Source: JBEVEP01 sp040512755
GTDB lineage: Bacteria > Pseudomonadota > Alphaproteobacteria > Rhizobiales > Rhizobiaceae
Reading direction: 5' to 3'
Length of the DNA stretch: 20,317 bases
NCBI GenBank assembly: GCA_040512755.1
Contig: JBEVEP010000180.1
Location: 1-20,317, forward strand
Shown here: positions 1-7,684 of the stretch, one piece after another
How the letters are laid out: every line of letters starts with the position of its first letter
How positions within the stretch are numbered: position 1 is the stretch's first letter
The notes under the pieces: model-generated
Database searches by the model: none
What the model saw: the letters and a program-made list of their open reading frames with translations, nothing else
Told to the model about the DNA's origin: nothing
Position numbers and translations under genes: made by a program

Positions 1-798
1 GTTGTGTTTTTGAACAAAGTCGACCAGGTCGACGATCCGGAGCTTCTGGAACTGGTCGAGCTCGAGGTTCGCGAGCTTCTGTCGAAGAACGAGTTCCCCG
101 GCGACGACATTCCGATCATCCCCGGCTCGGCGCTGGCCGCGCTGGAGGATTCGAACAAGGAGATCGGCGAGAACGCCATCCGCAAGCTGATGCAGGCGGT
201 TGACGACTACATCCCGACGCCGGAGCGTCCGATCGACCAGCCGTTCCTGATGCCGATCGAGGACGTGTTCTCGATCTCGGGCCGCGGCACGGTGGTGACG
301 GGGCGCGTCGAGCGCGGCATCGTCAAGGTCGGCGAGGAGCTTGAGATCGTCGGCATCCGCCCGACCCAGAAGACGACCTGCACGGGCGTCGAGATGTTCC
401 GCAAGCTGCTCGACCAGGGGCAGGCTGGCGACAATATCGGCGCGCTGCTGCGCGGCATCGACCGTGACGGGGTGGAGCGCGGCCAGGTTCTGGCCAAGCC
501 GGGCTCGGTGAAGCCGCACAAGAAGTTCAAGGCGGAAGCCTACATCCTGACCAAGGAGGAGGGCGGGCGCCACACGCCGTTCTTCACCAACTACCGTCCG
601 CAGTTCTACTTCCGCACCACCGACGTGACCGGCATCGTGCAGCTGCCGGAAGGCATCGAGATGGTGATGCCGGGCGACAATGTGACGGTGGATGTCGAGC
701 TGATCGTGCCGATCGCCATGGAAGAGAAGCTGCGCTTCGCCATCCGCGAAGGCGGCCGCACCGTCGGCGCCGGCATCGTCGCAAGCATCGTCGAGTAA
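1..798 (+). CDS. tuf: Elongation factor Tu, C-terminal two thirds (5' end outside window)
   Basis: EF-Tu is the cytoplasmic GTPase that delivers aminoacyl-tRNA to the ribosomal A site. The frame is open from base 1 and begins just before the guanine-specificity motif NKVD (G4). The SAL motif (G5) follows about 40 residues later. Then come domain II (VFSISGRGTVVTGRVERG) and domain III, with GGRHTPFF, YRPQFYFRTTDVTG and the conserved end LRFAIREGGRTVGAG. About 265 residues are present of the usual 391 or so, so the P-loop and switch regions lie upstream of the window. Its place directly before rpsJ is the common str-S10 junction of proteobacteria. Many alphaproteobacteria have two tuf copies, so this may be one of two. 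Identity is certain; only the start is unseen. Confidence 0.98.
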   Translation, partial: VVFLNKVDQVDDPELLELVELEVRELLSKNEFPGDDIPIIPGSALAALEDSNKEIGENAIRKLMQAVDDYIPTPERPIDQPFLMPIEDVFSISGRGTVVTGRVERGIVKVGEELEIVGIRPTQKTTCTGVEMFRKLLDQGQAGDNIGALLRGIDRDGVERGQVLAKPGSVKPHKKFKAEAYILTKEEGGRHTPFFTNYRPQFYFRTTDVTGIVQLPEGIEMVMPGDNVTVDVELIVPIAMEEKLRFAIREGGRTVGAGIVASIVE

Positions 799-814
799 GA
801 AACAACGGATCTGT

Positions 815-836
815 CGCGGGCGCGGAAAAGCCCGCG
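815..836 (+). other. Intergenic hairpin between tuf and rpsJ
   Basis: A perfect 7-bp stem, CGCGGGC paired with GCCCGCG, closes an 8-nt loop. It ends 25 nt before the rpsJ start codon. No T-run follows, so it is not an intrinsic terminator. It could be an RNA processing or stabilising site, which is inference. Confidence 0.5.
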
Positions 837-861
837 CCGCGCCAGAACAAGGAAGTGACGC

Positions 862-1170
862 ATGAACGGTCAGAACATCCGTATCCGCCTCAAAGCGTTT
901 GACCACCGTGTGCTCGACGCCTCGACACGTGAGATCGTGTCGACTGCAAAGCGCACCGGGGCCAATGTTCGCGGTCCGATTCCGCTGCCCACGCGGATCG
1001 AAAAATTCACTGTGAACCGCTCGCCGCACATCGACAAGAAGAGCCGCGAGCAGTTCGAAATGCGTACGCACAAGCGGCTGCTTGATATCGTGGACCCGAC
1101 TCCGCAGACGGTCGACGCTCTGATGAAGCTCGATCTGGCCGCCGGTGTCGACGTGGAGATCAAGCTCTGA
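862..1170 (+). CDS. rpsJ: 30S ribosomal protein S10
   Basis: S10 is a small-subunit head protein and, in E. coli, also the NusE partner of NusB in transcription antitermination. The 102-residue product has the usual length and the family motifs IRIRLKAFDHRVLD near the N-terminus, GPIPLPTRIEKFTVNRSPH in the middle and a DIVDPT segment near residue 75. The start is supported by AAGGAAG about 7 nt upstream. It is the first gene of the S10 cluster, 63 nt after tuf and 65 nt before rplC. Confidence 0.98.
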   Translation: MNGQNIRIRLKAFDHRVLDASTREIVSTAKRTGANVRGPIPLPTRIEKFTVNRSPHIDKKSREQFEMRTHKRLLDIVDPTPQTVDALMKLDLAAGVDVEIKL

Positions 1171-1192
1171 GGCTTGGAACAAGAGGCGTGGA

Positions 1193-1206
1193 GGGGCGCA
1201 AGCCCC
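1193..1206 (+). other. Short GNRA-capped hairpin upstream of rplC
   Basis: GGGGC pairs with GCCCC around a GCAA loop, a stable GNRA-type tetraloop. It ends 29 nt before the rplC ATG and is not followed by T residues. In E. coli the S10 leader is regulated by L4 upstream of rpsJ, so this site is not the classical L4 target. Its function is unknown. Confidence 0.45.
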
Positions 1207-1235
1207 GACAGGGAACTCTAAAGGAAATTGAACCG

Positions 1236-1955
1236 ATGCGTTCAGGTGTAATCGCACAGAAAGTCGGGATGACCCGCGTCTACAACGACGCCGGCGAGCA
1301 TGTCCCGGTCACGGTTCTCCGGATGGAGAACTGCCAGGTCGTGGCACAGCGCACCCAGGAGAAGAATGGCTATACGGCTGTTCAACTCGGTGTTGGGCTG
1401 GCCAAGGTGAAGAACACGCCGAAGGCGATGCGCGGCCATTTCGCTGCAGCGTCTGTCGAGCCAAAGGCGAAGGTCGCCGAATTCCGTGTATCGCCCGACA
1501 ACATGCTTGATGTCGGCGCCGAAATCACGGTCGAGCATTTCGTTGCCGGCCAGAAGGTGGATGTCACCGGTACGACGATCGGCAAGGGCTTCCAGGGCGT
1601 CATGAAGCGCCACAATTTCGGCGGCGGCAGAGCGACTCACGGTAACTCTGTGTCGCATCGTACGCATGGTTCCACGGGTCAGCGCCAGGATCCCGGCAAA
1701 GTGTTCAAAGGCAAGAAGATGGCCGGCCATATGGGCGACACGCGCGTCACGACGCAGAACGTCGAAGTGGTTTCGACCGATGCCGATCGCGGCCTGATCC
1801 TGATCCGCGGCGCTGTTCCCGGTTCCAAGGGCGCGTGGATCCTGGTGCGCGATGCCGTCAAGGCGGCTGTCCCGGACAATGCTCCGAAGCCCGCGGCCGT
1901 GCGCGCTTCGCAGAAGAATGAAGCCGCCGCTCCGGCGAATGAAGGGGCTGTATGA
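1236..1955 (+). CDS. rplC: 50S ribosomal protein L3
   Basis: L3 is an early-assembling large-subunit protein whose central loop reaches toward the peptidyl transferase centre. The product has 239 residues. It begins MRSGVIAQKVGMTRVY and carries the conserved loop around residues 134-170 (THGNSVSHRTHGSTGQ, then PGKVFKGKKMAGHMG). That loop holds the glutamine that PrmB methylates in other bacteria. The ATG at 1236 is preferred over an in-frame ATG at 1188, because the family starts at MRSG and AAAGGAAA lies just upstream. The C-terminus has an Ala/Pro-rich tail of about 25 residues after the conserved fold, as is common in rhizobia. The stop codon overlaps the start of rplD, suggesting translational coupling. 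Confidence 0.97.
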   Translation: MRSGVIAQKVGMTRVYNDAGEHVPVTVLRMENCQVVAQRTQEKNGYTAVQLGVGLAKVKNTPKAMRGHFAAASVEPKAKVAEFRVSPDNMLDVGAEITVEHFVAGQKVDVTGTTIGKGFQGVMKRHNFGGGRATHGNSVSHRTHGSTGQRQDPGKVFKGKKMAGHMGDTRVTTQNVEVVSTDADRGLILIRGAVPGSKGAWILVRDAVKAAVPDNAPKPAAVRASQKNEAAAPANEGAV

Positions 1956-2575
1956 TGGACCTCAAGATTACCACCCTCGCTGGCGAGGATGCCGGCAAGG
2001 TGAAGGTCTCGCTGGAGATCTTTGGCCTCGACCCGCGGGAAGATATTTTGCAGCGCGTCGTGCGCTGGCAGCTCGCCAAGAAGCAGCAGGGCACGCACAA
2101 GGCGAAGGGCCGCGCTGAGATCGCGCGCACTGGCGCCAAGATGTACAAGCAGAAGGGCACGGGCCGCGCTCGTCACCATTCGGCGCGTGCTCCGCAGTTC
2201 CGCGGCGGCGGCAAGGCCCATGGGCCGGTCGTCCGCAGCCATGAACACGATCTTCCCAAGAAGGTCCGCATTCTGGGCCTCAAGCATGCCCTGTCGGCCA
2301 AGGCCAAGGCGTCGAGCCTGATCGTCGTTGACGATCTGAAGCTGACCGAGGCCAAGACGAAGGCGTTGGTCGCGAATTTTGAGAAGCTCGGTCTGACCAA
2401 CGCGTTGATGATTGGCGGCGCTGATCTTGATCAGAACTTCAAGCGCGCTGCGTCGAACATTCCTAACATCGACGTCCTGCCGATCCAGGGCATCAACGTC
2501 TACGATATTTTGCGCCGCGGCACGCTCGTCCTTTCGAAGGCAGCCGTCGAGGCTCTGGAGGAGCGCTTCAAATGA
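1955..2575 (+). CDS. rplD: 50S ribosomal protein L4
   Basis: L4 binds 23S rRNA domain I, and its long loop lines the exit tunnel. In E. coli it is also the autogenous repressor of the S10 operon. The 206-residue product has the expected ARTGAKMYKQKGTGRARHHS and FRGGGKAHGP extended-loop segments (about residues 50-90) and the C-terminal INVYDILRRGTLVLSKAA. Two adjacent ATGs exist, at 1952 and 1955. AAGGGG at 1942-1947 is better spaced for 1955, and the family begins MDLKIT. The start overlaps the rplC stop (TGATG) and its own stop overlaps the rplW start (ATGA), so all three are probably coupled. No L4-binding leader can be judged because the promoter region is outside the window. Confidence 0.96.
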   Translation: MDLKITTLAGEDAGKVKVSLEIFGLDPREDILQRVVRWQLAKKQQGTHKAKGRAEIARTGAKMYKQKGTGRARHHSARAPQFRGGGKAHGPVVRSHEHDLPKKVRILGLKHALSAKAKASSLIVVDDLKLTEAKTKALVANFEKLGLTNALMIGGADLDQNFKRAASNIPNIDVLPIQGINVYDILRRGTLVLSKAAVEALEERFK

Positions 2576-2865
2576 AGGACCTGCGCCACTATGACGTGAT
2601 CGTCAGCCCGGCTATCACTGAAAAGTCGACCATGGCTTCCGAGCAGAACCAGGTTGTCTTCAACGTCGCCCGCAAGGCGTCGAAGCCGGAAATCAAGGCG
2701 GCCATCGAAGCGCTTTTCGGAGTGAAGGTGACGGCCGTGAACACACTCGTTCGCAAGGGCAAGGTGAAGCGTTTCCGCGGCACCATTGGGCGGCAGAGCG
2801 ACGTGAAAAAAGCAGTCGTGACGCTGGCTGAGGGCCAGTCGATCGACGTCGCTACGGGCCTCTGA
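2572..2865 (+). CDS. rplW: 50S ribosomal protein L23
   Basis: L23 sits at the tunnel exit and is the docking site for trigger factor and the signal recognition particle. The 97-residue product matches the family: an N-terminal YDVIVSPAITEKS segment, the VVFNVARKASKPEIKAAIE strand-helix near residues 28-47, and a VNTLVRKGKVKRFRG hairpin near residues 57-72. The ATG overlaps the rplD stop by 4 nt, so translation is likely coupled to L4. A 22-nt gap with GAGGAAAG leads to rplB. Confidence 0.97.
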   Translation: MKDLRHYDVIVSPAITEKSTMASEQNQVVFNVARKASKPEIKAAIEALFGVKVTAVNTLVRKGKVKRFRGTIGRQSDVKKAVVTLAEGQSIDVATGL

Positions 2866-2887
2866 GACAGGGCGCGAGGAAAGCACA

Positions 2888-3721
2888 ATGGCACTCAAGA
2901 AATTCAACCCGGTCACGCCCAGCACGCGCCAGCTGGTGCTCGTCGATCGCTCAGCCCTTTACAAGGGTAAGCCGATCAAGGGCCTGACGGAGGGTCTGAC
3001 AAAGTCCGGCGGGCGCAACAACTATGGCCGCATCACGGCCCGGTTCATCGGTGGCGGTCACAAGCGTTCATACCGCATCATCGATTTCAAGCGCCGCAAG
3101 TTCGACGTGTCGGCGACCGTGGAGCGGATTGAGTACGATCCGAACAGGACGGCCTTCATCGCCCTGATCAAATATGACGATGGCGAGCTGAACTATATTC
3201 TGGCGCCGCAGCGTCTTGCGCCCGGCGATAAGGTGATCTCCGGCGGACAGGTTGACGTAAAGCCGGGCAACGCGATGCCCCTGGCAGCGATGCCGGTCGG
3301 CACGATCATCCACAATGTCGAGCTCAAGCCCGGCAAGGGTGGTCAGATCGCTCGTTCGGCCGGCTCCTATGCGCAGCTCGTCGGCCGCGATCAGGGCATG
3401 GCGATCCTGCGCCTCAACTCCGGCGAGCAGCGTGTCGTTAATGGCTCGTGCATTGCCACGGTCGGCGCCGTGTCCAATCCGGATCACGGCAACATCAATC
3501 TCGGCAAGGCAGGCCGTAAGGTCTGGCTTGGCAAGCGCCCGCACAACCGCGGTGTCGCCATGAACCCCGTCGACCATCCGCATGGCGGCGGTGAAGGCCG
3601 TACTTCCGGCGGCCGTCACCCGGTGACCCCGTGGGGCAAGCCGACGAAGGGCAAGAAGACCCGGTCGAACAAGGCGACCGACAAGTTCATCCTGCGCTCG
3701 CGCCATCAGCGCAAGAGCTAA
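2888..3721 (+). CDS. rplB: 50S ribosomal protein L2
   Basis: L2 is needed for subunit association and for peptidyl transferase activity. The 277-residue product has the usual length. It shows the RNA-binding core (GRNNYGRITARFIGGGHKR at about 42-60) and the conserved C-terminal MNPVDHPHGGGEGR at about 225-238. That segment holds the histidine matching E. coli His229, which has been implicated in the peptidyl transferase centre. It is followed by the basic tail GKPTKGKKTR. A GAGGAAAG ribosome binding site precedes the ATG. It lies between rplW and rpsS as in most bacteria. Confidence 0.98.
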   Translation: MALKKFNPVTPSTRQLVLVDRSALYKGKPIKGLTEGLTKSGGRNNYGRITARFIGGGHKRSYRIIDFKRRKFDVSATVERIEYDPNRTAFIALIKYDDGELNYILAPQRLAPGDKVISGGQVDVKPGNAMPLAAMPVGTIIHNVELKPGKGGQIARSAGSYAQLVGRDQGMAILRLNSGEQRVVNGSCIATVGAVSNPDHGNINLGKAGRKVWLGKRPHNRGVAMNPVDHPHGGGEGRTSGGRHPVTPWGKPTKGKKTRSNKATDKFILRSRHQRKS

Positions 3722-3736
3722 GAGAGGTAGTCAGAC

Positions 3737-4015
3737 GTGACCCGTTCAGTTTGGAAAGGCCCGTTCATCGACGGCTTCCTGCTCAAGAAAGCAGACAAGG
3801 TTCGCGAGGGTGGGCGTAACGAGGTGATCAAGATGTGGAGCCGTCGCTCCACGATCCTGCCGCAGTTCGTCGGTCTCACCTTCGGTGTTTACAACGGCCA
3901 GAAGCATATCCCGGTCTCCGTGAACGAAGACATGGTTGGCCACAAGTTCGGTGAATTCGCTCCGACCCGGACCTATTACGGTCACGGCGCGGACAAGAAG
4001 GCGAAGAGGAAGTAA
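3737..4015 (+). CDS. rpsS: 30S ribosomal protein S19 (GTG start)
   Basis: S19 forms a head complex with S13 and contacts A-site tRNA and inter-subunit bridges. The 92-residue product reads MTRSVWKGPFIDGFLL at its start and carries the conserved WSRRSTILPQFVG, FGVYNGQKHIPVSV and GHKFGEFAPTRTY segments. The start is GTG at 3737, the only start in the block that is not ATG. It is backed by GAGAGG about 9 nt upstream and by the family N-terminus. Only 2 nt separate its stop from rplV. Confidence 0.96.
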   Translation: MTRSVWKGPFIDGFLLKKADKVREGGRNEVIKMWSRRSTILPQFVGLTFGVYNGQKHIPVSVNEDMVGHKFGEFAPTRTYYGHGADKKAKRK

Positions 4016-4017
4016 CG

Positions 4018-4407
4018 ATGGGCAAGGCCAAAGCTCCGCGCAGGCTTGCTGACAACGAGGCGCGTGCGGTCCTCCGCACGATCCGCGTCAGCCCGCAGAA
4101 GCTTAACCTCGTTGCCGCGCTCATCCGCGGCAAGAAGGTGGCGACTGCGCTCGCCGATCTGGAATTTTCCCGGAAGCGTATCGCGGGAACGGTCCGCAAG
4201 ACGCTGGAATCGGCGATCGCCAACGCAGAAAACAATCACGACCTCGACGTCGATGCTCTCGTCGTCGCGGAAGCCTTTGTCGGCAAGTCGATCGTCATGA
4301 AGCGTTTTCACGCGCGTGGCCGTGGCAGGGCGAGCCGGATCGAGAAGCCGTTCGCGAATCTGACGATTGTCGTTCGCGAGGTCGAAGTGAAAGGGGAGGC
4401 CGCATAA
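4018..4407 (+). CDS. rplV: 50S ribosomal protein L22
   Basis: L22 spans all six 23S rRNA domains, and its beta-hairpin helps form the tunnel constriction. The 129-residue product contains LRTIRVSPQKLNLVAALIRGKKV (about 22-44), NAENNHDLDVDALVV (about 71-85) and the hairpin region MKRFHARGRGRASRIEKPFANLTIVV. That region is where macrolide-resistance changes occur in other bacteria, but it looks normal here. The ribosome binding site GAGGAAG lies inside the rpsS tail. The TAA overlaps the rpsC ATG by one base. Confidence 0.97.
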   Translation: MGKAKAPRRLADNEARAVLRTIRVSPQKLNLVAALIRGKKVATALADLEFSRKRIAGTVRKTLESAIANAENNHDLDVDALVVAEAFVGKSIVMKRFHARGRGRASRIEKPFANLTIVVREVEVKGEAA

Positions 4408-5129
4408 TGGGCCAGAAAGTTAATCCGATCGGTCTCCGTCTCGGCATCAACCGTACCTGGGATTCGCGCTGGTACGCCAACACTGGCGAGTACGGCAGCC
4501 TGCTGCATGAGGACCTCAAGATCCGCAAGTATCTGTACGGCGAGCTCAAGCAAGCCGCGGTGTCCAAGATTGTTATTGAGCGTCCGCACAAGAAGTGCCG
4601 CGTCACGATCCATGCCGCCCGTCCAGGTCTCATCATCGGCAAGAAGGGCGCCGACATCGAAAAGCTGCGCAAGAAGCTGACGGAGATGACGAAGTCCGAG
4701 ACGCACCTGAACATCGTCGAAGTGCGCAAGCCGGAAATCGACGCCACGCTCGTCGCGCAGTCGATCGCACAGCAGCTTGAGCGCCGCGTGGCCTTCCGCC
4801 GTGCCATGAAGCGCGCCGTTCAGTCGGCGATGCGTCTCGGCGCTGAAGGCATTCGTATCAATTGCGCGGGCCGCCTCGGCGGTGCGGAAATCGCTCGTAT
4901 GGAATGGTATCGCGAAGGCCGCGTGCCGCTGCACACGCTGCGTGCCGATGTCGACTACGGAACCGCTGAAGCGCAGACCGCGTATGGCATCTGTGGCGTC
5001 AAGGTCTGGGTGTTCAAGGGTGAAATCCTGGAACATGACCCTATGGCCTCGGAGCGTCGCGCGACGGAAGGCGATCACTCGCATGCCGGCGAACGCAGCG
5101 AGCGTAGCCGTCGCCGCGAGAACGCCTGA
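4407..5129 (+). CDS. rpsC: 30S ribosomal protein S3
   Basis: S3 lies at the mRNA entry channel and contributes to helicase activity there. The 240-residue product begins MGQKVNPIGLRLGINR. It has a KH domain with the GxxG loop in IIGKKGADIEKLRKKL (about residues 75-90) and the C-terminal S3 domain with AMKRAVQSAMRLGAEGI, CAGRLGGAEIAR and IKCAG-type segments. A 25-residue charged, Arg/Glu-rich tail follows the core. The ATG overlaps the rplV stop (TAATG). A 451-codon open frame on the opposite strand here is a codon-bias shadow. Confidence 0.97.
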   Translation: MGQKVNPIGLRLGINRTWDSRWYANTGEYGSLLHEDLKIRKYLYGELKQAAVSKIVIERPHKKCRVTIHAARPGLIIGKKGADIEKLRKKLTEMTKSETHLNIVEVRKPEIDATLVAQSIAQQLERRVAFRRAMKRAVQSAMRLGAEGIRINCAGRLGGAEIARMEWYREGRVPLHTLRADVDYGTAEAQTAYGICGVKVWVFKGEILEHDPMASERRATEGDHSHAGERSERSRRRENA

Positions 5130-5156
5130 GCGCATTGAGAATTTGGAGTAAGAACG

Positions 5157-5570
5157 ATGCTGCAGCCAAAGCGCACAAAGTTCCGCAAGCAGTTCAAGGG
5201 CCGCATCCATGGCACCGCCAAGGGCGGGACCAACCTGGACTTCGGTGGCTTCGGGCTGAAGGCGATGGAGCCGAACCGCGTCACTGCTCGTGAAATCGAA
5301 GCGGCGCGCCGCGCGATCACCCGCGAGATGAAGCGCCAGGGCCGTGTCTGGATTCGCGTGTTCCCGGATGTTCCGGTGACCTCGAAGCCGACCGAAGTCC
5401 GTATGGGTAAGGGTAAGGGCGCGGTGGACTATTGGGCCTGCCGCGTGAAGCCTGGCCGTATCATGTTCGAGATCGACGGCGTCGATGAGGAAACCGCGCG
5501 CGAAGCGTTGCGCCTCGGCGCCGCCAAGCTCTCGGTCAAGACGCGCTTCATCCAGCGCATAGCAGAATAA
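5157..5570 (+). CDS. rplP: 50S ribosomal protein L16
   Basis: L16 organises the A-site tRNA-binding region of the large subunit. The 137-residue product has the standard length and motifs: MLQPKRTKFRKQFKGR at the start, FGGFGLKAMEP near residues 24-34, EAARRAITREMKRQGRVWIR (about 43-62) and the RMGKGKGAVDYWACRVKPGRIMFE loop (about 82-105). That loop carries the arginine hydroxylated by YcfD in E. coli; whether it is modified here is unknown. GGAGTAAGAACG precedes the ATG, 27 nt after rpsC. Confidence 0.97.
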   Translation: MLQPKRTKFRKQFKGRIHGTAKGGTNLDFGGFGLKAMEPNRVTAREIEAARRAITREMKRQGRVWIRVFPDVPVTSKPTEVRMGKGKGAVDYWACRVKPGRIMFEIDGVDEETAREALRLGAAKLSVKTRFIQRIAE

Positions 5571-5583
5571 GGAAGGTCGAGAG

Positions 5584-5781
5584 ATGAAAGCCTCTGACGT
5601 ACGGGCAAAGACCCCCGACCAGCTGGACGACGAGCTTGCGTCCCTCAAGAAGGAGCAGTTCAACCTGCGCTTTCAGAAGGCGACTGGCCAGCTCGAAAAG
5701 ACCGCTCGCGTGAAGCAGGTCCGCAGGGACATCGCGCGTATCAAGACGATCTCGGCCGAAAAGTCGGCTGGTAAGAAGTAA
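5584..5781 (+). CDS. rpmC: 50S ribosomal protein L29
   Basis: L29 is a small two-helix protein next to L23 at the tunnel exit. The 65-residue product contains the family hallmark LRFQKATGQLEKTARVKQVRRDIARIKT (about 28-55) after an N-terminal helix beginning MKASDVRAKTPDQLDDEL. GGAAGGTCGAG gives a clear ribosome binding site. It lies 13 nt after rplP and 11 nt before rpsQ. Confidence 0.96.
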   Translation: MKASDVRAKTPDQLDDELASLKKEQFNLRFQKATGQLEKTARVKQVRRDIARIKTISAEKSAGKK

Positions 5782-5792
5782 GGACCACGAAC

Positions 5793-6035
5793 ATGCCAAA
5801 GCGCATCCTGCAGGGCACCGTCGTCAGCGACAAGAATGAGAAGACGGTCGTCGTCAAGGTCGAGCGGCGCTTCACGCATCCCGTGATGAATAAGACCGTG
5901 CGCATGACGAAGAAGTACAAAGCGCATGACGAGAACAACGCCTGCAAGGTAGGTGACACCGTGTTCATCCAGGAGTCGAAGCCGATCTCCAAGGATAAGC
6001 GCTGGGTCGTCGTGACCGAAGCGCAGGCACAATAA
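5793..6035 (+). CDS. rpsQ: 30S ribosomal protein S17
   Basis: S17 is a primary 16S rRNA-binding OB-fold protein. The 80-residue product reads MPKRILQGTVVSDKNEKTVVVKVERRF and then has HPVMNKTVRMTKKYKAHDE and CKVGDTVFIQESKPISKDKRW, all matching the family. It is the last gene of the S10 cluster. The next gap, 62 nt before rplN, is the classical S10/spc boundary and holds a hairpin. No convincing promoter was seen in that gap, so spc genes may be read through from upstream. Confidence 0.96.
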   Translation: MPKRILQGTVVSDKNEKTVVVKVERRFTHPVMNKTVRMTKKYKAHDENNACKVGDTVFIQESKPISKDKRWVVVTEAQAQ

Positions 6036-6054
6036 CGAATTTGGATCAGCCGGG

Positions 6055-6074
6055 GAGGGCGGTGAGCCCGCCTC
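6055..6074 (+). other. Hairpin in the S10/spc boundary
   Basis: Two pairings compete: GGGC (6057-6060) with GCCC (6066-6069), or a longer stem of seven pairs between 6055-6062 and 6068-6074 with one bulged G. The structure ends 23 nt before the rplN ATG and has no T-run. It could mark a processing point between the two clusters, which is inference. Confidence 0.4.
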
Positions 6075-6097
6075 GATAGAGAAGAAGAAGGCCTGTC

Positions 6098-6466
6098 ATG
6101 ATTCAGATGCAAACAAACCTCGACGTCGCGGACAACTCCGGCGCCCGTCGTGTCATGTGCATCAAGGTGCTGGGCGGTTCGAAGCGGAAATACGCTTCCG
6201 TCGGCGACATCATCGTCGTGTCGATTAAGGAAGCCATCCCGCGCGGCCGCGTGAAGAAGGGCGATGTGATGAAGGCGGTCGTGGTGCGCACGGCCAAGGA
6301 TATCCGCCGCCCAGACGGCAGCGTGATCCGCTTCGACAAGAACGCAGCAGTTCTCGTCGACAACAAGAAAGAGCCGATCGGCACCCGTATCTTCGGGCCG
6401 GTTCCGCGCGAACTCCGCGCCAAGAACCATATGAAGATCATCTCGCTCGCGCCAGAAGTGCTGTAA
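6098..6466 (+). CDS. rplN: 50S ribosomal protein L14
   Basis: L14 is a large-subunit interface protein that contacts 16S rRNA helix 14 and is the target of the silencing factor RsfS. The 122-residue product has the exact family length. Its motifs are MIQMQTNLDVADNSGARRVMCI at the start, VSIKEAIPRGRVKKGDV in the middle, DGSVIRFDKNAAVLVDN, and the ending IISLAPEVL. The ribosome binding site is weak (GAAGAAGAAGG). It opens the spc cluster. Confidence 0.97.
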   Translation: MIQMQTNLDVADNSGARRVMCIKVLGGSKRKYASVGDIIVVSIKEAIPRGRVKKGDVMKAVVVRTAKDIRRPDGSVIRFDKNAAVLVDNKKEPIGTRIFGPVPRELRAKNHMKIISLAPEVL

Positions 6467-6477
6467 GGAGCCGGAAA

Positions 6478-6789
6478 ATGCAAAAGATCCGTAAAGGCGA
6501 CAAGGTCGTCGTTCTGGCTGGCAGGGATAAGGGCCGCACCGGCGAAGTCGTGCGCGTCATGCCGAAGGACGACAAGGCTGTCGTTCGTGGCGTCAACATG
6601 ATCCGCCGTCATCAGAAGCAGACACAGGCGCAAGAGGGCGGGATCATCACGAAGGAAGCGCCGATCCATCTGTCGAACATCGCGCTGGCCGACCCCAAGG
6701 ACGGAAAGCCGACCCGCGTCGGCTTCCAGGTGAAGGACGGCAAGAAGGTGCGCGTCGCGAAGCGCTCGGGAGAAGTCATCAATGGCTAA
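6478..6789 (+). CDS. rplX: 50S ribosomal protein L24
   Basis: L24 is an assembly-initiator protein with a KOW domain that binds the 5' end of 23S rRNA. The 103-residue product shows the KOW motif in KIRKGDKVVVLAGRDKGRTG (about 3-22) and then the family segments VRGVNMIRRHQKQ and EAPIHLSNIALADPKDGKPTRV. AAGGAG overlaps the rplN stop and is well spaced for this ATG. The 3' end overlaps rplE by 8 nt, the longest overlap in the block, implying coupled translation. Confidence 0.97.
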   Translation: MQKIRKGDKVVVLAGRDKGRTGEVVRVMPKDDKAVVRGVNMIRRHQKQTQAQEGGIITKEAPIHLSNIALADPKDGKPTRVGFQVKDGKKVRVAKRSGEVING

Positions 6790-7339
6790 GGCACAAATCG
6801 AGCCGCGCTTGAAGAAGCAATACAACGAGCAGATCCGTAAGGCTCTTTTCGAGCAGTTCAAGTACGAGAACGAGATGCAGGTTCCGCGTCTCGAAAAGAT
6901 CGTCATCAATATGGGCGTCGGCGAAGCCACGGCGGATTCCAAGAAGCCGTCTGTTGCTGCTGAAGATCTGGCGCTCATCGCCGGCCAGAAGCCGGTCGTC
7001 ACCCGGGCCCGCAAGTCCATTGCTGGCTTCAAGGTGCGCGAGCAGATGCCGATCGGCACCAAGGTGACGCTCCGCCAGGAGCGCATGTACGAGTTTCTGG
7101 ACCGCCTGGTTACGATCGCGCTGCCGCGCGTCCGCGACTTCCGCGGCCTGAATCCGAAAAGCTTTGACGGCCGTGGCAACTATGCCATGGGCATCAAGGA
7201 ACACATCGTGTTCCCCGAGATCAACTACGACAAGGTTGACCAGATCTGGGGAATGGACATCGTCGTTTGTACGACTGCCAAGACGGATGATGAGGCCCGG
7301 GCTCTGCTCAAGGCCTTCAACTTCCCCTTCCGGCAGTAA
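6782..7339 (+). CDS. rplE: 50S ribosomal protein L5
   Basis: L5 binds 5S rRNA and contacts P-site tRNA and S13. The 185-residue product has VPRLEKIVINMGVGEAT (about 38-54), GQKPVVTRARKSIAGFKVRE (about 72-91), the loop FRGLNPKSFDGRGNYAMGI (about 121-139) and the terminal TAKTDDEARALLKAFNFPF. In E. coli the start region of this gene is the S8 repressor target. No matching S8 helix was established here. It overlaps rplX by 8 nt. Confidence 0.97.
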   Translation: MAKAQIEPRLKKQYNEQIRKALFEQFKYENEMQVPRLEKIVINMGVGEATADSKKPSVAAEDLALIAGQKPVVTRARKSIAGFKVREQMPIGTKVTLRQERMYEFLDRLVTIALPRVRDFRGLNPKSFDGRGNYAMGIKEHIVFPEINYDKVDQIWGMDIVVCTTAKTDDEARALLKAFNFPFRQ

Positions 7340-7366
7340 CGGCAGCGAGAAAAGGAAAAATCTGAA

Positions 7367-7672
7367 ATGGCAAAGACCAGCTCAGTCGAAAAGAACAATC
7401 GGCGCCGCAACCTTGTGGACCGTTACGCTGCCAAGCGTAAGGCCCTCAAGGATATTGTGATGGACCAGAAGCTCCCGATCGAAGAGCGCTTCCGCGCGCA
7501 GCTCAAGCTAGCCGCTCTGCCGCGCAATTCGGCAAAGAACCGCATTCGCAACCGTTGCGAAGTGACGGGCCGTCCGCGCGCTTATTATCGCAAGCTGAAG
7601 ATGTCGCGTGTGGCTCTTCGTGACCTGGGCAACAATGGCCTCGTCCCGGGCCTTGTGAAGTCGAGCTGGTAA
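7367..7672 (+). CDS. rpsN: 30S ribosomal protein S14 (zinc-free type)
   Basis: S14 is a late-assembling head protein. The 101-residue product is the long form without the CxxC zinc-binding pairs: there is a single cysteine, in NRCEVTGRPRAYYRKLKMSR. This C-minus form is usual in proteobacteria and does not depend on zinc supply. The N-terminus is basic (NRRRNLVDRYAAKRKALK), and the C-terminus ends GLVPGLVKSSW as in the family. A weak AAAGGAAAA site precedes the ATG. Confidence 0.97.
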   Translation: MAKTSSVEKNNRRRNLVDRYAAKRKALKDIVMDQKLPIEERFRAQLKLAALPRNSAKNRIRNRCEVTGRPRAYYRKLKMSRVALRDLGNNGLVPGLVKSSW

Positions 7673-7684
7673 GGAGGGCGACAC

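Noticed and set aside
4308..5663. 451-codon open frame on the minus strand
   Set aside because: It lies opposite rplV, rpsC, rplP and rpmC, which are certain genes. Long antisense frames are expected from their G+C-biased codons, and the product resembles no family.
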